From Capitulum mitella (lineage: Eukaryota > Arthropoda > Thecostraca > Pollicipedomorpha > Pollicipedidae), in assembly GCA_030062745.1 (NCBI GenBank), contig CP099846.1, positions 5,208,001-5,272,000 on the forward strand: a stretch of 64,000 nucleotides of DNA, written 5' to 3'. A program made the position numbers and the translations under genes. The notes under the pieces are model-generated. The model did not search any database. It was given only the letters and a program-made list of their open reading frames with translations, and was not told the origin of the DNA. Of the stretch, positions 13,761-25,417 are shown in pieces. How positions within the stretch are numbered: position 1 is the stretch's first letter; the number at the start of each line of letters is the position of its first letter.

Positions 13761-15997
13761 CTATTGTAACATAGAACCATCTGCCTGTCACCATCACTGA
13801 ACAGCCATCATTGTCATCATTTAAGAATGCCATTAGTGACCTAGGTGCTCAAACATCTGTAACATCCCCATCACTTATACATTCCATTTTGGACCTCTTC
13901 TTTTATTGTCAGTTACTACCTAGGTTGTTTTATCAGTATCTTATTTGTACCAGTGTCTTATAGCTTTCAGTGTCTTATGGGTGATACAGACATTAATGAT
14001 GCAAATCCATAACAGCTATTGAACAGATGGATTTTAGATGCAATACATACATACAAACATGTATACATACATACCTGTTGTGTGTATGTATATGTATGTA
14101 TGTATATGTGTATGTGTATGTGTGGCATAGTTACAGAAAATACTTGAAAAAAAATAACTTGCATGAAGTTAAAAAGAAGCTGTATATGAAAGCTGTTACA
14201 AAAAAGCCAAATGTATGAGACAGTATAAAATGCAAATGTTTTATTTGGTGTGCAAAATACTGGGTGGCAGTTGCAAAGACACCTGTGTAGTGGGAGGGAT
14301 TACTACACAAGAAAGTGCATAGTGTGGGATGTAATTTGCTGTATTAGGGTTAAGAGAAAATGGACCTGGGAAAAGAGGAACTTTGAAGTGTTGGAGATTC
14401 TTTGCTGCAGTGAAAAATAATTGTAAGCAGAAACTTTAAAATGTAGATGCACTGCTGGCAAAAAAAAATGTCAGTGATCCAAGAAAATGGTGTGGGAATT
14501 CAGGAATAAAGTGGAATAGAAGGTAGGAGAAAGATACGCTTCTGGAAAATGAGAATGATCCTGATTTGCACCTCTGTTGGATGCACTCTGCTTGTGTCAC
14601 TTGAGCATGCTCTTTAGATTACATTCTGATGTAATTTGCTCACCTTGGTCTTGACAGGTGGACCATTCAATGCATTTCCATCTGTCTCTTGAAGGCTTTT
14701 GCAATGAAAAATGTGTCTATGTCAGCCACCAACCTGTTGTACTCTGTAACCACATATAATGCAGAATCATTGGTGGCACAGACCATTTTCAGTGAACTTT
14801 TTCAGGTTACATAGGTGCCTGTGAGTGTCATCTGGTTTCTCATTGGGAGAGGCTCTCTTCACCTTCAGACCTAAAAGAGAAAGGCACTGCGGTAGTCTTC
14901 ATCATATGTTAGGTGGCATGTTCAGAAAGAAAATGAAAAGTTTATTTGGATAGCAATATAATACATTGCTGGCTTGCATGATCAGGCAGTTCAATAACAT
15001 GCAAGATAAACAATGGGTAAGCATCAGATTTTGTGTACTGTAACTGAGCACTGTTCTGACAGTATTTAACCAGCTGGAAAGCAGTGCCTTCATTTCATGC
15101 TTTCTGTAACCATGAAGTAGATGTTTGGAGATCTTTTTCTTTTAACATTGGGCAACAGTAATCAGCTAATATTTTTACTACCATTTTTGTTTGCAAAGTT
15201 GAAGTGTGTGAATTATACAGTTGTTTGTGCCCTTCATTGTCTTTGTCCATTTACAAAAGTAACTGGTACTCCATTCCACAGAATATGGCAAATTATTACT
15301 AATAGGTTGATAAATATCACCTGCTTTTTGACTGTGTTGCATTAGCTATAACACATAAGGAATTATTCAGCAGCACTGTGGGCATCCATGTGGCTGCATT
15401 GATGTTGTTCTGAGTCACTCAGTAGGGAGGTCCTCTTTCTCATAATTGAAATTGTAAGTAGAAGCACTACATCCATTGGAAGAATGTTTTCTTTTCTATG
15501 TAGCAAAAAATGCGCACTTTATAAAAGGGCATGCAATGATGATTTACACACACTTATGCACTCATGTAGTTAATGCCTGTATGGCATCAAACAAACATGG
15601 TGAGACTTCTGTCCACACCATCACATACTGCATAGATACTGCGTGAAATGTAGTTAACCACAGTATGGCAAACCGACAGTGATATTATGTTTTGGAAATA
15701 TCGTGCATCTTGGCCTGACTCAAGATGAAGAATGGAAGGAACTTTCAGGTGTCTGGTGAATGTAGAGGCAGGGGAACACTACATCAGTCATGCAGCCTGA
15801 CATTTGTGATAGTGGCATGCTATGTAAGGCTGGAAATATTTCTTTGTATTTGGTTCCTATTGTTTAGTTCTTGTATAGAGCTCCATGAAATGTTTGATGT
15901 TTAACATTTGTTATATGTCCATTAAGGGGCGTTCCATCTTTTACATGTCTTTTGGGCTGAATTAGCCAACTTGTTGCATACAGTCTCAGAGGCCAAT

Positions 15998-16265
15998 TTA
16001 CAATAAATGATATGTCCTGCTAACAGGGAAATTTGATGCAGCCATGTTGATGGCTTTGCTCATAACATGGTAAAACAAAAGCATTGAATTAAGTGCCCAC
16101 CTCTGTAGCTCATCTGGGTCATGGCACAGTGCTTGTGTAGAAATGTAGAGAAGAAGAAAATTACTGGTGTGATTGCCACATAATTTTATGGGAGATTTCA
16201 CTTTGTCTGGGAGATCATTGGCATAGACCAGGATCAGCAAAGATTAGAATGCACCACCTTGTCGG
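15998..16265 (-). mobile_element. LINE reverse-transcriptase fragment
   Basis: The minus strand reads VRQGGAF (the degenerate position of the usual G-PQGS motif), then LLILVYANDLPDKVKSPIKL and, further on, a decayed ADDT-like region and HDPDELQRWALNSM. This is the palm region of a CR1/jockey-like RT. The catalytic Asp pair is no longer intact and stops surround it, so it is a dead fragment. Confidence 0.65.
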
Positions 16266-17649
16266 ACCCAGCTGGTGCCTCTGTCATCTGCTTGTGACCA
16301 TGAGCAGACCTGGTTTTGAGTTCAAAACCATAAGTGTGATACCAAGTCAAGTCCTGGTGCCTGGAGTGTGAGTCCAAACTTCATTCAGCTTCTCTTCTCT
16401 CTGTGATTGAGAGTCAAATCTGAGTCATGCCCAAAGTGGGAAGTTTATTCCAAGTCTTCATTCCAGACAAAAAAGTGTGAGCCTGAGTCCAAGCCTGTAT
16501 CTGATTCATGCCCAAATGAAGTTACTTCCCAGTCCTAGTCAGTGACAAGATAGCTTGAGTTGGATTCTGAGTCATAATATAAAAAAGGCAAGGGCTAGAG
16601 AAGTTTGAGCTCATTGGCCCTTTTCATGTGGTGAAATTTGCTTGAAATCAATGCACCAGGGGGGGGGGGCACTGGGGATCCAGGGAGGGTCATCTTGGCC
16701 AAGGTCCCCAACCATGGTTGGGGGGGGCAAAAAGGAAGTCCCCCCCCTCCCATTACATGGCTATTACTACACAACTCAGGTTTGAAGTTGCTGGACATTG
16801 AACCCATAGCCATCACCCCCCCCCCCCCTCTGGTCACTGGTCTGTGATCCAGAATCCACAACCAGTCCAGGAAGTTTTGATTCACCAAAATTTCCTGTGT
16901 GTATTGAAATATAAAAATTTGTGCCTACCTAAATGTGACAAAATAGTCCAAAACTGTGACCCCAAACGGAGCCGCCGGATCCGCCGGAGAGAGGCAAAAA
17001 GAATTGGCTCCTGGACATTTTCAGCTCTAGTTGGCTAATTTTGATGAAATGGTTTAAATAAAAGCTTGTCATCCGAACTAACTGCTAAGATATGAAGACA
17101 TCAGAAAATGCATTAAGGGCACTTTCAGCAGAGCAAAAAAGGTTAAATGTCCGATTTTCGTATTCTGGCATTTGACGCTGCAACACTGTACTTTGAGTCT
17201 GCATTTGGTTACTCTAAAGGCATGCTTAAAAACAATTCTGGAACAATGGCAAACTCAGGGTCTTGAACATGGAGGGGCAGTTATGTACAAACCTTGGATT
17301 ACTTTTCACACAGTTTTGCCTGGATGGGTAGGCCTATTTCAATACCTTTACATCAGGCAGTGGTTACAATCTACTATAAACACCAGTGGCAGGCCCAGAA
17401 GAGGTGTAATTGTAACCCAATGAAAGTGCCCAAGATGCATTTATGAAACCAAGCATTCAATCCTTTTGTTTTACCTACACCCATTGTTTTTCCTGGATCT
17501 GCTTCTGTCAGTACATGAAGAAATGTATAATGCATACCATTGCATTTTCCATGAATATCACTACTGGGTTGAAATGAATGGTGAAGTTGGTCCACACCAC
17601 CATTGGTAGGTGCAGACAGGGATGTCTTTTTGTGTAAATATTTGGGGGG

Positions 17650-18020
17650 GGTTGCAAATCTGAAGCTTGACAAGCTAACCTTCCCCCAAATGTGGGTTTC
17701 TCAAAGGATTTAGCCTGGTTGATGTTGACCTATATGAATTTATAGGTTTTTGTTAGTATTTATCAAATGCAGAATTACATACATTGCCATGTTTACCACA
17801 AAATCTTCCACTGTTTCTTCTTTATATGATTTAGATCACTACTGCTTTATTCTTTACCTTCTGAAAATTTGTTCTCCATTGCAGCCACACTTTCTTTTCA
17901 CTGTTACTGCCTATTTTGCTTCTTAAAACTGGCTGAACATAATGGGGACCGAAACTAACATTTGGGGCCCAAAATAACTTTGGTGGATCAGGGCCCTCAA
18001 AAAAAAAACAAATCAACACC
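17650..18020 (-). repeat. dispersed repeat R2, copy b (inverted)
   Basis: Reverse complement matches 12,090-12,480: GGTGTTGATTTG start, GGGGCCC words, and the CTTCCCCCAAATGTGGGTTTCTC end. Moderately diverged. Confidence 0.6.
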
Positions 18021-19599
18021 CCTTGGTGTGGACTGAGTTCTTATCCTCCCAAATCTCTTTACCTGGCTTTGCCATTGGATCATTATTTGTGCTCCACTAC
18101 AGCCTATATCTTTTATCATCATTATGACATGTAAAAACATTTATTTGCCAAACCATGCCTTGTTTCCTTTTTCCAGCACATAGAATGCACTTGCATATGA
18201 TGTTGCAAGACCCCCTGTAATGCTCCCTGCATCTGCACTTGGCCTTTCCTAAACATTTTTTTATACAGTTTGTTTGGCCATTTGTCATAAGTGTTAGTCA
18301 TTGTCATTAAAATCATGGCACCACTAAATATCTATTGCATGATCGATATTTAAGTGGGCCAGCACACATCTGAAGCAGCTACAAAATGGCTTGATAGACC
18401 TTCCATTAATGTCCCCTGTAAACATCTCTTTTGCATGTTGGATGGTAAAATTTTATCTAATGTGTAAAAATGGTACAGTGAAGTCACCAAATGTAGCGCT
18501 TTTGATGAAATTAGGAGGTCTTGCATTGTTGTCATGTTGTGTCATGTGAGCTCTCACCAGAAGATTTTTGGGCATTTTGGCTGTATCAGTAAGCTTGTCC
18601 AGAGTAAGACATGATTATTTTAATAGTGAAGGTTAAAGAAAAATACAGCCTTAGTAGTTGCTGTGGAACCTCTTTGGAGGATGTGGGGGGAGTCAAACAT
18701 AATTTTTCCTTTGTTTCTGTCCATGCACCCCTGTAGGGTTAAAACTGAATGTTGCCCAAAGTTGAGGGTACAGCTGCCCCCTCTGTCCCCCTCAGTTCCA
18801 ATGCCTCCAACCTTTATGAAATATCCATTGTGATGGTTATATTATGGCCAGTGCATACTGTCCTTTTGTTTTTTTAGAAGCAGTAAAGATGTACGCATTT
18901 TGTTTTTTAAGGTGAAAAACATTCATGTACATTGACTTCTTGCCAGCATATCAAACTTTTCTAGTTTGTTCCTTTCATGCATATGTATTGTTGGTTCAGT
19001 AAGTAGCCTTCCTATGTGAAACATATCTGTGCTGCTTTGTGCATGACAGTGTTAAATGCACCAAAACACAAACCACATTGTGACATATTTTAATATGGAA
19101 ATTGTTACAAGTTGTAGATATGCAGAAGTGCATGGCTATTACTATTACTAGGGTTGTTATGAGGTGGGTCAGATATCAACATCATTCAGATTATGGTGTC
19201 AGCCTCCTTGTCATTTGCCATGAACATTGTAGGTAATTTTTCGTTCTTAAGTACAGAAAGTACTAGTATCAGATGGAACATAAGCCCATGGTGATGGCTT
19301 GAGTGGATAAGCATTTAGGTGCTAAAGCCAAGTTGTCTGTCTTCTTGCCCTTTTTCTTAAGCTTAATGCACCTGTATGCAGTTGACAGGAACAGGTGCTG
19401 CCCATTTTTTCAAAATCCTTTGTGAAGCTACTTTGGTGTTGGAGACTTGTTAATGGTCCTTTTTTTCATAGTCTTTGGTGAAACTTGGTCTTGTTGGACC
19501 CTTTTTTGTACCCTTGGGTGGAACTTGGTCTTGTGGACTTGTTTATATTAATTGCTTGATGCCTTGCTTGGTGTCTAACAAAACAAGAGACAGGTCAGG

Positions 19600-20340
19600 T
19601 GTTGGCCCTTCTGATGTCCCAGGCGTTGTGGCGTCGTTTGACCGGTCTGTGTGGAGGAGTGTGCCCTCGCCACGGCGGCGCTCGGCCAGGCACCTGGCTG
19701 TTGGGTCCTTTCTCCGGCCCGCTGAAGGAGCGCTGGTCGGCGCTGAACGTCGTCATGGCAACGTCACCACTCTTAGACACTGGGGCAACGTTTAGGAAAA
19801 GGATAACGGAAATGTCGGGGAGAACACATTTCCGTGCCGCGTTTTTTTATGTGCGCACCAGCAGAAAACTGTCTGCCTCGATTGGCGTATGCAAGATGGC
19901 GAAGTATGGGAAATCCTTTCCAGTCACGTCTACAGAAATCCGTTCGTCGAAATCCGAGGAAGACTTAAAAGAAAGAAGAGTCCCTTTTACGAAAGACTGG
20001 TTGTTCCTGACTTGCCCCACACCGCACCTCCAGATTCCGTCAATACGACGGTAAAGAGTACACGAATAGAAACATACAGAGTGCGAAAACGAGGACCTAG
20101 TGAAAGGTCGCTCCATTGCCTCGGCCCATCGCCATGTCGAAGACGAGTTTGCACGACTTTTTTATCGAAAGGCCCCTAATTTCCAAGGAAAACCCGAGGA
20201 AAAAGTATCCTTTCAGCGGTGCCATCCCGGAGGTGTGCAGTTAGAGCTCCCTGCCGCCTTCTTGTAACGCCCTCTGTCCAGTTTTAATGGCGTGTTGCAC
20301 GACCAGTATCCTGGGTGTTTCCGCGTGCTGACGGCTGCTG
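19600..20340 (+). other. CpG-rich block upstream of TBPL1 coding exon 1, function unclear
   Basis: CpG density is abruptly higher than in the preceding 8 kb. Several frames are open, including MAKYGKSFPVTSTEIRSSK from ATG at 19,896 and a 36-codon frame from ATG at about 20,133. None matches a family I know. Likely a 5' UTR exon or alternative promoter of TBPL1; could be an independent small gene. Confidence 0.3.
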
Positions 20341-20364
20341 CGCCGTTGCAGGCCGACACAGCCG

Positions 20365-22870
20365 ATGGCCCTTGTGCAGACGCTGGCCTCAGCCGGTGCG
20401 ATGACGAACGGCGGCCCGTCGAGCCGCGTGGAGCTGCCGCCGTCCGCGCCGTGCGCGGCGCCGGCCGACGTCTCGGCCACCGCCGCCGAGGCCAAGCACG
20501 AGGAGGAGCCCGCCGACGATGAGGCCGTGGTCGACATCGAGATCAACAACGTGGTCTGCAGCTTCAGCGTGCGCTGCCACCTGGACCTGCGCTACATCGC
20601 CATGAACGGCGATAACGTCGAGTATCGCAGGGAAAATGGGGTGGGTACCGCGAACAACGCGCAGCTCTGGCACTCCTCGCCAGCTCTTTTTGAGATGGCA
20701 TTGCACTGTTTTTTTTTTCACCCGCACAATGCGTTTGTTTGAAGCCTGTGTTTAGGTTTCGAATTTAAGTGTTATTTAGGATTGGACATATCAGCATTGA
20801 TGCTTGATGTCGTAGCCCTAAACTTTCAAGAAACAAACATTTTAGGTTAGTATCAGGAAACAATGTTATGCCCTATTTCCTCATCATATACTACGAATAG
20901 TAAAGCCATAAGCTCATATCGTAAGTTCGAATGTGCAGCATACAACTTGAATATAGGTTGTGGGAGTTTAGATGAACTCAGGATGAATTTCCTTCTGCTT
21001 TACTGTCTTTCTACTCCGCAAAACCCTGATAGTGTCGTTAAATGCATTATATGTAAAGCAGAAACCTTGCATTGATCACCAAAACTGCTTCCAACTGTTT
21101 AAAGTTTGTCAGATTAAGAATCACTGGTATCTGCCACCTTCGTCTGGCTGCCCCCCCCCCCGCCCCCGCCGGTCGTCGGCGGCTTGTGTAATGGGGTCCT
21201 GCTGTGCGGGCTACTCGCGGCTGAGTGTGCTGCTCCTTGCCAGATGGTCACCATGAAGCTGCGTAAGCCGTACGCCACGGCGTCGATGTGGTCCTCGGGC
21301 AAGATCACGTGCACGGGCTCGAAGTCGGAGGCCGAGGCGAAGGTGGCCGCGCGCCGGGTGGCCCGCTACCTACAGAAGCACCTCAACTACCAGACCCGGT
21401 TCAGCAACTTCCGCGTGGTGAACGTTCTCGGCACGTGCACCATGCCCTTCTCCATCAAGATCGCCGACTTCTCGCAGAAGCACCCGCGCCTGGCCTGGTG
21501 AGAATTCCATCGCTCCGCCCTGATGTCGTGAGGTGACGTCAGGTGGCCTGGGGTTCCCGGATGGCCCACAGACGCCGTCCTTGTGAGTCGCACTAGTGAA
21601 CAGCATCAGGCGGCACAAAGCACCTCAGAATAAAGATTTAACAGCTCATTGGCCAGCAGTTGGAAAGTCACGCACCACACTGATGACGTCTCTATATCCG
21701 TACTCCTCGTAGATGTATTCGGTTTGCATGTGCGTTGTATTTGTATTGTATTTGTATGTATAAGATGTATTAGCATCATTGTTGAACCGACCGTCGTCAG
21801 TTCAATCACACGATTTTCTTGTCGTTGGTATCACGCGGTTGTTACTGGTAGCTGGAATAGATCCTCATCACGCAACGCATACTCCATTATGTATGGGAGC
21901 AGGCTACGGTTGTGCTACTGTGACCATAATCCAGCGCCTCTTGATATCACGTGGGCCGCGTGACTCCCAGGCAGTATGGACTCGAGAAAAGAGTATGCGG
22001 GGCAGATTCGAACACTGCGCCCTGCCTTCCGTGCCGATAGCCCGCCGTGCGTTCTGCTGTGATGTTTCCTGGGTGGCGGTCATGACGTCCCGTGACGGAC
22101 GTCGCCGACGGAACGGCGGGACTGCGCGCCTGTGACCCTCGTCCCGTGTTCGGCAGCTACGAGCCGGAGCTGCATCCGGGCGTCACGTTTCGCATGAAAG
22201 AGCTGAAGGCCACGCTGAAGGTGTTCTCCACCGGCAGCATCACGGTCACGGGTGAGTCTCCGAGCTGGGGACCAGGTGGGGAGGGCGGCGAGGATCCGGA
22301 CAGCGACAGTGCTTGGTGCTGGACTGTGGGGTGGTTTATGCTATCTCAGGGTGAGTATTCAACTTTGAGACCACGCTTCCGTTAACGGTCCGTCAAATCG
22401 TCTCAGGTGGTCTGCCCATAGGGCATGCTCTGTCGTGGCGTACCTGGTCACTGTTTGCGCCCAGCAGGAAGGTCGTATGAGGCCAGATCGAGGTCATTTC
22501 AGGCCGCTGGTGGTAAACCAATGTTAGCCTCTCCTTAGAATGAGAGACGTGACGTCTTGAGGTCACAGCTCATGCCCACGACAAGGTCCGTCGCAGCGCC
22601 TCTGTGTGTGCTGTAGCCAGTGACCTGGCCGAGCGCGGCCGTGCCGTTTGTGACCCGGCGTCGGCCCGGCTGCCCTCAGCGCCGTCCGTGTCGGCCGTGC
22701 AGCAGTCGATCGAGAACATCTACCCGCTGGTGGACGAGTTCCGCAAGGAGCGCACGCCGGCCGAGCTGGCGGCGATGGCGGCGGCGCGCGCCCGCCGACA
22801 CCCCTCCGAGCTGGAGGAGACGTACGACAGCGAGCCGGACCCGGACATGTTGGACTCGGAGGACGACTGA
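20365..22870 (+). CDS. TBPL1: TBP-like factor TBPL1 / TRF2, complete, 4 coding exons
   Basis: Exons 20,365-20,640, 21,244-21,497, 22,157-22,251 and 22,680-22,870 splice in frame (phases 0, 2, 1) to 271 aa. Residues 1-55 are an Ala/Pro/acidic N-terminal arm. Residues 56-234 are the saddle-shaped TBP core made of two direct repeats: DIEINNVVCSFSVRC, NVEYRRENGMVTMKLRKPY, NVLGTCTMPFSIKI, YEPELHPGVTFRMKELKATL, STGSITVT and SVSAVQQSIENIYPLV. These are TRF2 signatures rather than TBP. TRF2 family members bind TFIIA and TFIIB but not TATA boxes and drive TATA-less promoters. The last 37 residues form an Arg/Ala-rich then acidic tail ending DSEDD, longer than in vertebrate TBPL1. The start is the first ATG after the acceptor at 20,351; an in-frame ATG at 20,401 is an alternative. 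The residue formed across exons 2-3 is Cys where relatives often have Ser. Confidence 0.96.
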
Positions 22871-23865
22871 CCGCCGGCGGCCGGCAGCCCGCCGGCGGCC
22901 GGCGGACGCAGCCGCGGCGGCCGGCCTCTGGCGGCCTCTAGTCAGACTCGGGGCGGGCCGCGGCGCCGCCGGCCGGGCCGGGGCCCCCGCCGCCGGCGAC
23001 GCGCGAGCCTCCGCCTCCCGAGACCGGACCTGTTTTTTACTTTGTTTAGCGTTCCAGGTTGGAGGCGCTGAGGTGCGGCTCATGTTGGTCGTTTTGCCAG
23101 TCGAGGGGTTTTCGCGAGAAGCCGGGGTCTCCCCCCTCCCGCCGCCACGTGCTCTTTATGGGCCGGATGGTGCACTGTGCCGCCTGGACTGCCGGGCGCT
23201 GACGAGTGCGGCCGGCCGTCCTGCCGCCGTCGTGCTCTGTGAGCCGGGAGGACGGTGCCGGTGCGGACGGGTGACGGGTGACGCGTCTGCCGGGCCAGCG
23301 GTGCCGGCCACAGCCTTCGAGCATCAGCCGCCGGACCATGTACCGGTCCGCCGGCCCGCCCGGCTGGACTGTACAGTACCTGTACATAGTGGTGAGCCGG
23401 CGGGCGGCGGGCGGCGCTTCCCCGTCGACGGTCGGACAGGAGGCCCGGCCATTCGGCGCACCGCGTCCGGCCGCAGACACCCGAAGGATTTGAGCATTTC
23501 CGATGCTGTGACGCGCCGTTTAGGCTATTTTAATACCGCCCGTGTGCTCTGACACACGTCTCCAGTGCCGCGTGTTGCCGTTGTGATCTTACGACCCGTG
23601 CGGGTGATGTGATTGGACAGGAGTGCGGTTTTGCAGTAGTAAATTATTATTAGCACTGCCGGTCGAGCGAGCGAGCGAGGAGAAAAAGGAAGAGTGAGGG
23701 AAGCGCCAGTCGCGGAAAATCGCCAGCGAGTTTTAGAAGTGTAAGGTGGCGTCATATCTCGAGCATGGCAATAAGAGCATTCGCAACAATGCAATATGCC
23801 TGTGAGGACGTGACTTGTACCTTCAACCTTTTGTCCAGTTTCGAATAAACCCATCTAGATACTGT
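22871..23865 (+). other. TBPL1: TBPL1 3' UTR
   Basis: Extremely GC-rich for about 600 bases after the stop, then of ordinary composition. AATAAA at 23,844-23,849 is followed within about 20-30 bases by GT-rich sequence, a plausible polyadenylation site. Long open frames here reflect GC content. Confidence 0.65.
23844..23849 (+). terminator. TBPL1: TBPL1 polyadenylation signal
   Basis: Canonical AATAAA with a downstream TGTTGTCTGTT element, about 975 bases beyond the stop codon. Confidence 0.6.
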
Positions 23866-25200
23866 TGTCTGTTAAAGCGATGCTAGGCTGGGGGAGCCTA
23901 CTTGTTAGGCTTTACGATGTGAACGGTCGGAAACGACAAGAAGAAGCCCAACCTGAGGAAATTAGGTAATAGCCGAACCATGTTTGCATGACCGCCCTTA
24001 AGTTGTAGTTAATTTACGTCATTGTAGAAAGAGGAACGGCGCCTTTGTCGCTTGATGCATGCTCTTCGTCCAAATACACGGCTAAGGGGCCATAAGATCA
24101 TCAAAACTTCGTAAACAAAACATACTGTGTGTTAAGACAGTTTTTAAGGAAATGGTCACGACATACTTTTTCCATCACCAGAATACAACGCTGTATGATC
24201 CAGATCGCACGTGCAAAGGGGAATCCAAATCTCTCCGTGGAACCTAACCTACCCCAAAGCGCTGATTTTTCATCGGCTTTGGGGCACTTTATTTGTACAT
24301 GTGATGCAATAAACAGCTCCACAAATGATCTGCAGCTTTTCAAATGAGGCCCCAACAGATGTAGAGGTCAAGCACGTGGCCAGAATTTTCATCGGGAGGG
24401 GGTAAATGTCAAATTTTGTCACATGCCGCTGGCATATGACGACATTTATAAAAAGAGCAATTTTGTGTAATTGACTTCATTTAACCCACAGGAATGCATA
24501 GAAGGTTTGCTTTAGCAACATATATATGATCACTCTTCCGTATTCCTGCGAAAACGCTATAAACCTTGTACAGACCCCTTGGTTCATGGGAGGGAGAACG
24601 ACTCCCACGCTGCCCCCATTGTCATGTCTATGTCCCTGATATAAGTAATTGAACAAAAAAGTTGAGCCGAAAGACTTATTGTTCTCGGGTTTTCAAATGG
24701 CAAATTGAGGAGCCCGGGACTAATATGTTTTCGGCTCCTACTTTGAAAGAAGGGGGCCACGGCCCTGATGGCCTTTTGATCCACCTTCACAAGCGGAATG
24801 TCCACATCCATCCACGGAATGTCGTTTGTCCACCGTGGTGGGCTCGATTGCACTTTTCGTAATGAATGAAGCAGCCGGTACGGCAGGCAGGGCGGTGACC
24901 CTACCAACTAAGGTCAGCTGTAATACCAGCGCTATGGTGCTGCAAGGTCGCATGGACAGAAATGGCCTAAAACTAACTGGCCCCACCAACGTTCAACACA
25001 ATCCTGCATAGCGATGCTTTTCGTTTAACCAATTCAACGATAGTGAATCTGCAGTTTAGCTCAAAACTAATAATAGTTTGTTAAAGAAAGGATATAAAAC
25101 ATTTTATTGCGATAAAAATGACCATATATATGATTCTCAACACTTGGATGTGAGCACAGAAAATAAAGAATAGAAGTACACAGACGGATATAGAATTTAG
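23866..25200. other. intergenic, TBPL1-WAC
   Basis: No gene recognised. A stem-loop with perfect 9-base arms (CCCCAAAGC / GCTTTGGGG) is at about 24,252-24,284. CpG content is normal and rises towards the WAC 5' end. Confidence 0.5.
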
Positions 25201-25417
25201 TGACGTATTTTTACAAACCGATCAGCTGATCACTGAAGAACGCTACGGGACCAGATTTGGGGGCGGAGCTTATCCAGGTTCCCGTATGAGCAATGGCGAA
25301 CGCGCTTGTGCCGCGAGTGAGGAGCGTCGTTGTCGTGCAGTCGTTCCGGTGCCGATTGGGTGCCGATTTGCGTGGGCTTTTTCTCTGTCATTAACTTCAT
25401 GAAACAACCTGGCATTG
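25201..25417 (+). promoter_or_regulatory. WAC: WAC promoter-proximal region and 5' UTR, with overlapping uORF
   Basis: CpG-rich sequence directly before the WAC start codon. ATG at 25,399 opens a 12-codon upstream frame ending TAG at 25,432-25,434, overlapping the main start in another frame. Two further ATGs near 25,285-25,295 also open short frames. The transcription start cannot be placed. Confidence 0.5.

Larger units (their letters stand above)
11640..20351 (+). other. TBPL1: inferred TBPL1 5' intron, CpG-depleted to about 19,600
   Basis: No protein-coding exon recognised across 8.7 kb. By hand, 12,001-13,020 holds six CG dinucleotides. Contents: R2 repeats (about 12,090-12,480 and 17,650-18,020), TA microsatellite (13,709-13,756), an RT fragment (15,998-16,260), and GAGTC-rich low-complexity sequence (about 16,310-16,580). 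The last 700 bases (19,620-20,340) are CpG-rich and may hold an alternative promoter or 5' exon. Intron status is inference from the base composition and the acceptor at 20,351. Confidence 0.4.

Noticed and set aside
22620..23552. 310-codon ORF overlapping the end of TBPL1
   Set aside because: Out of frame with TBPL1 and composed of Arg/Pro/Ala-rich translation of very GC-rich exon and 3' UTR.
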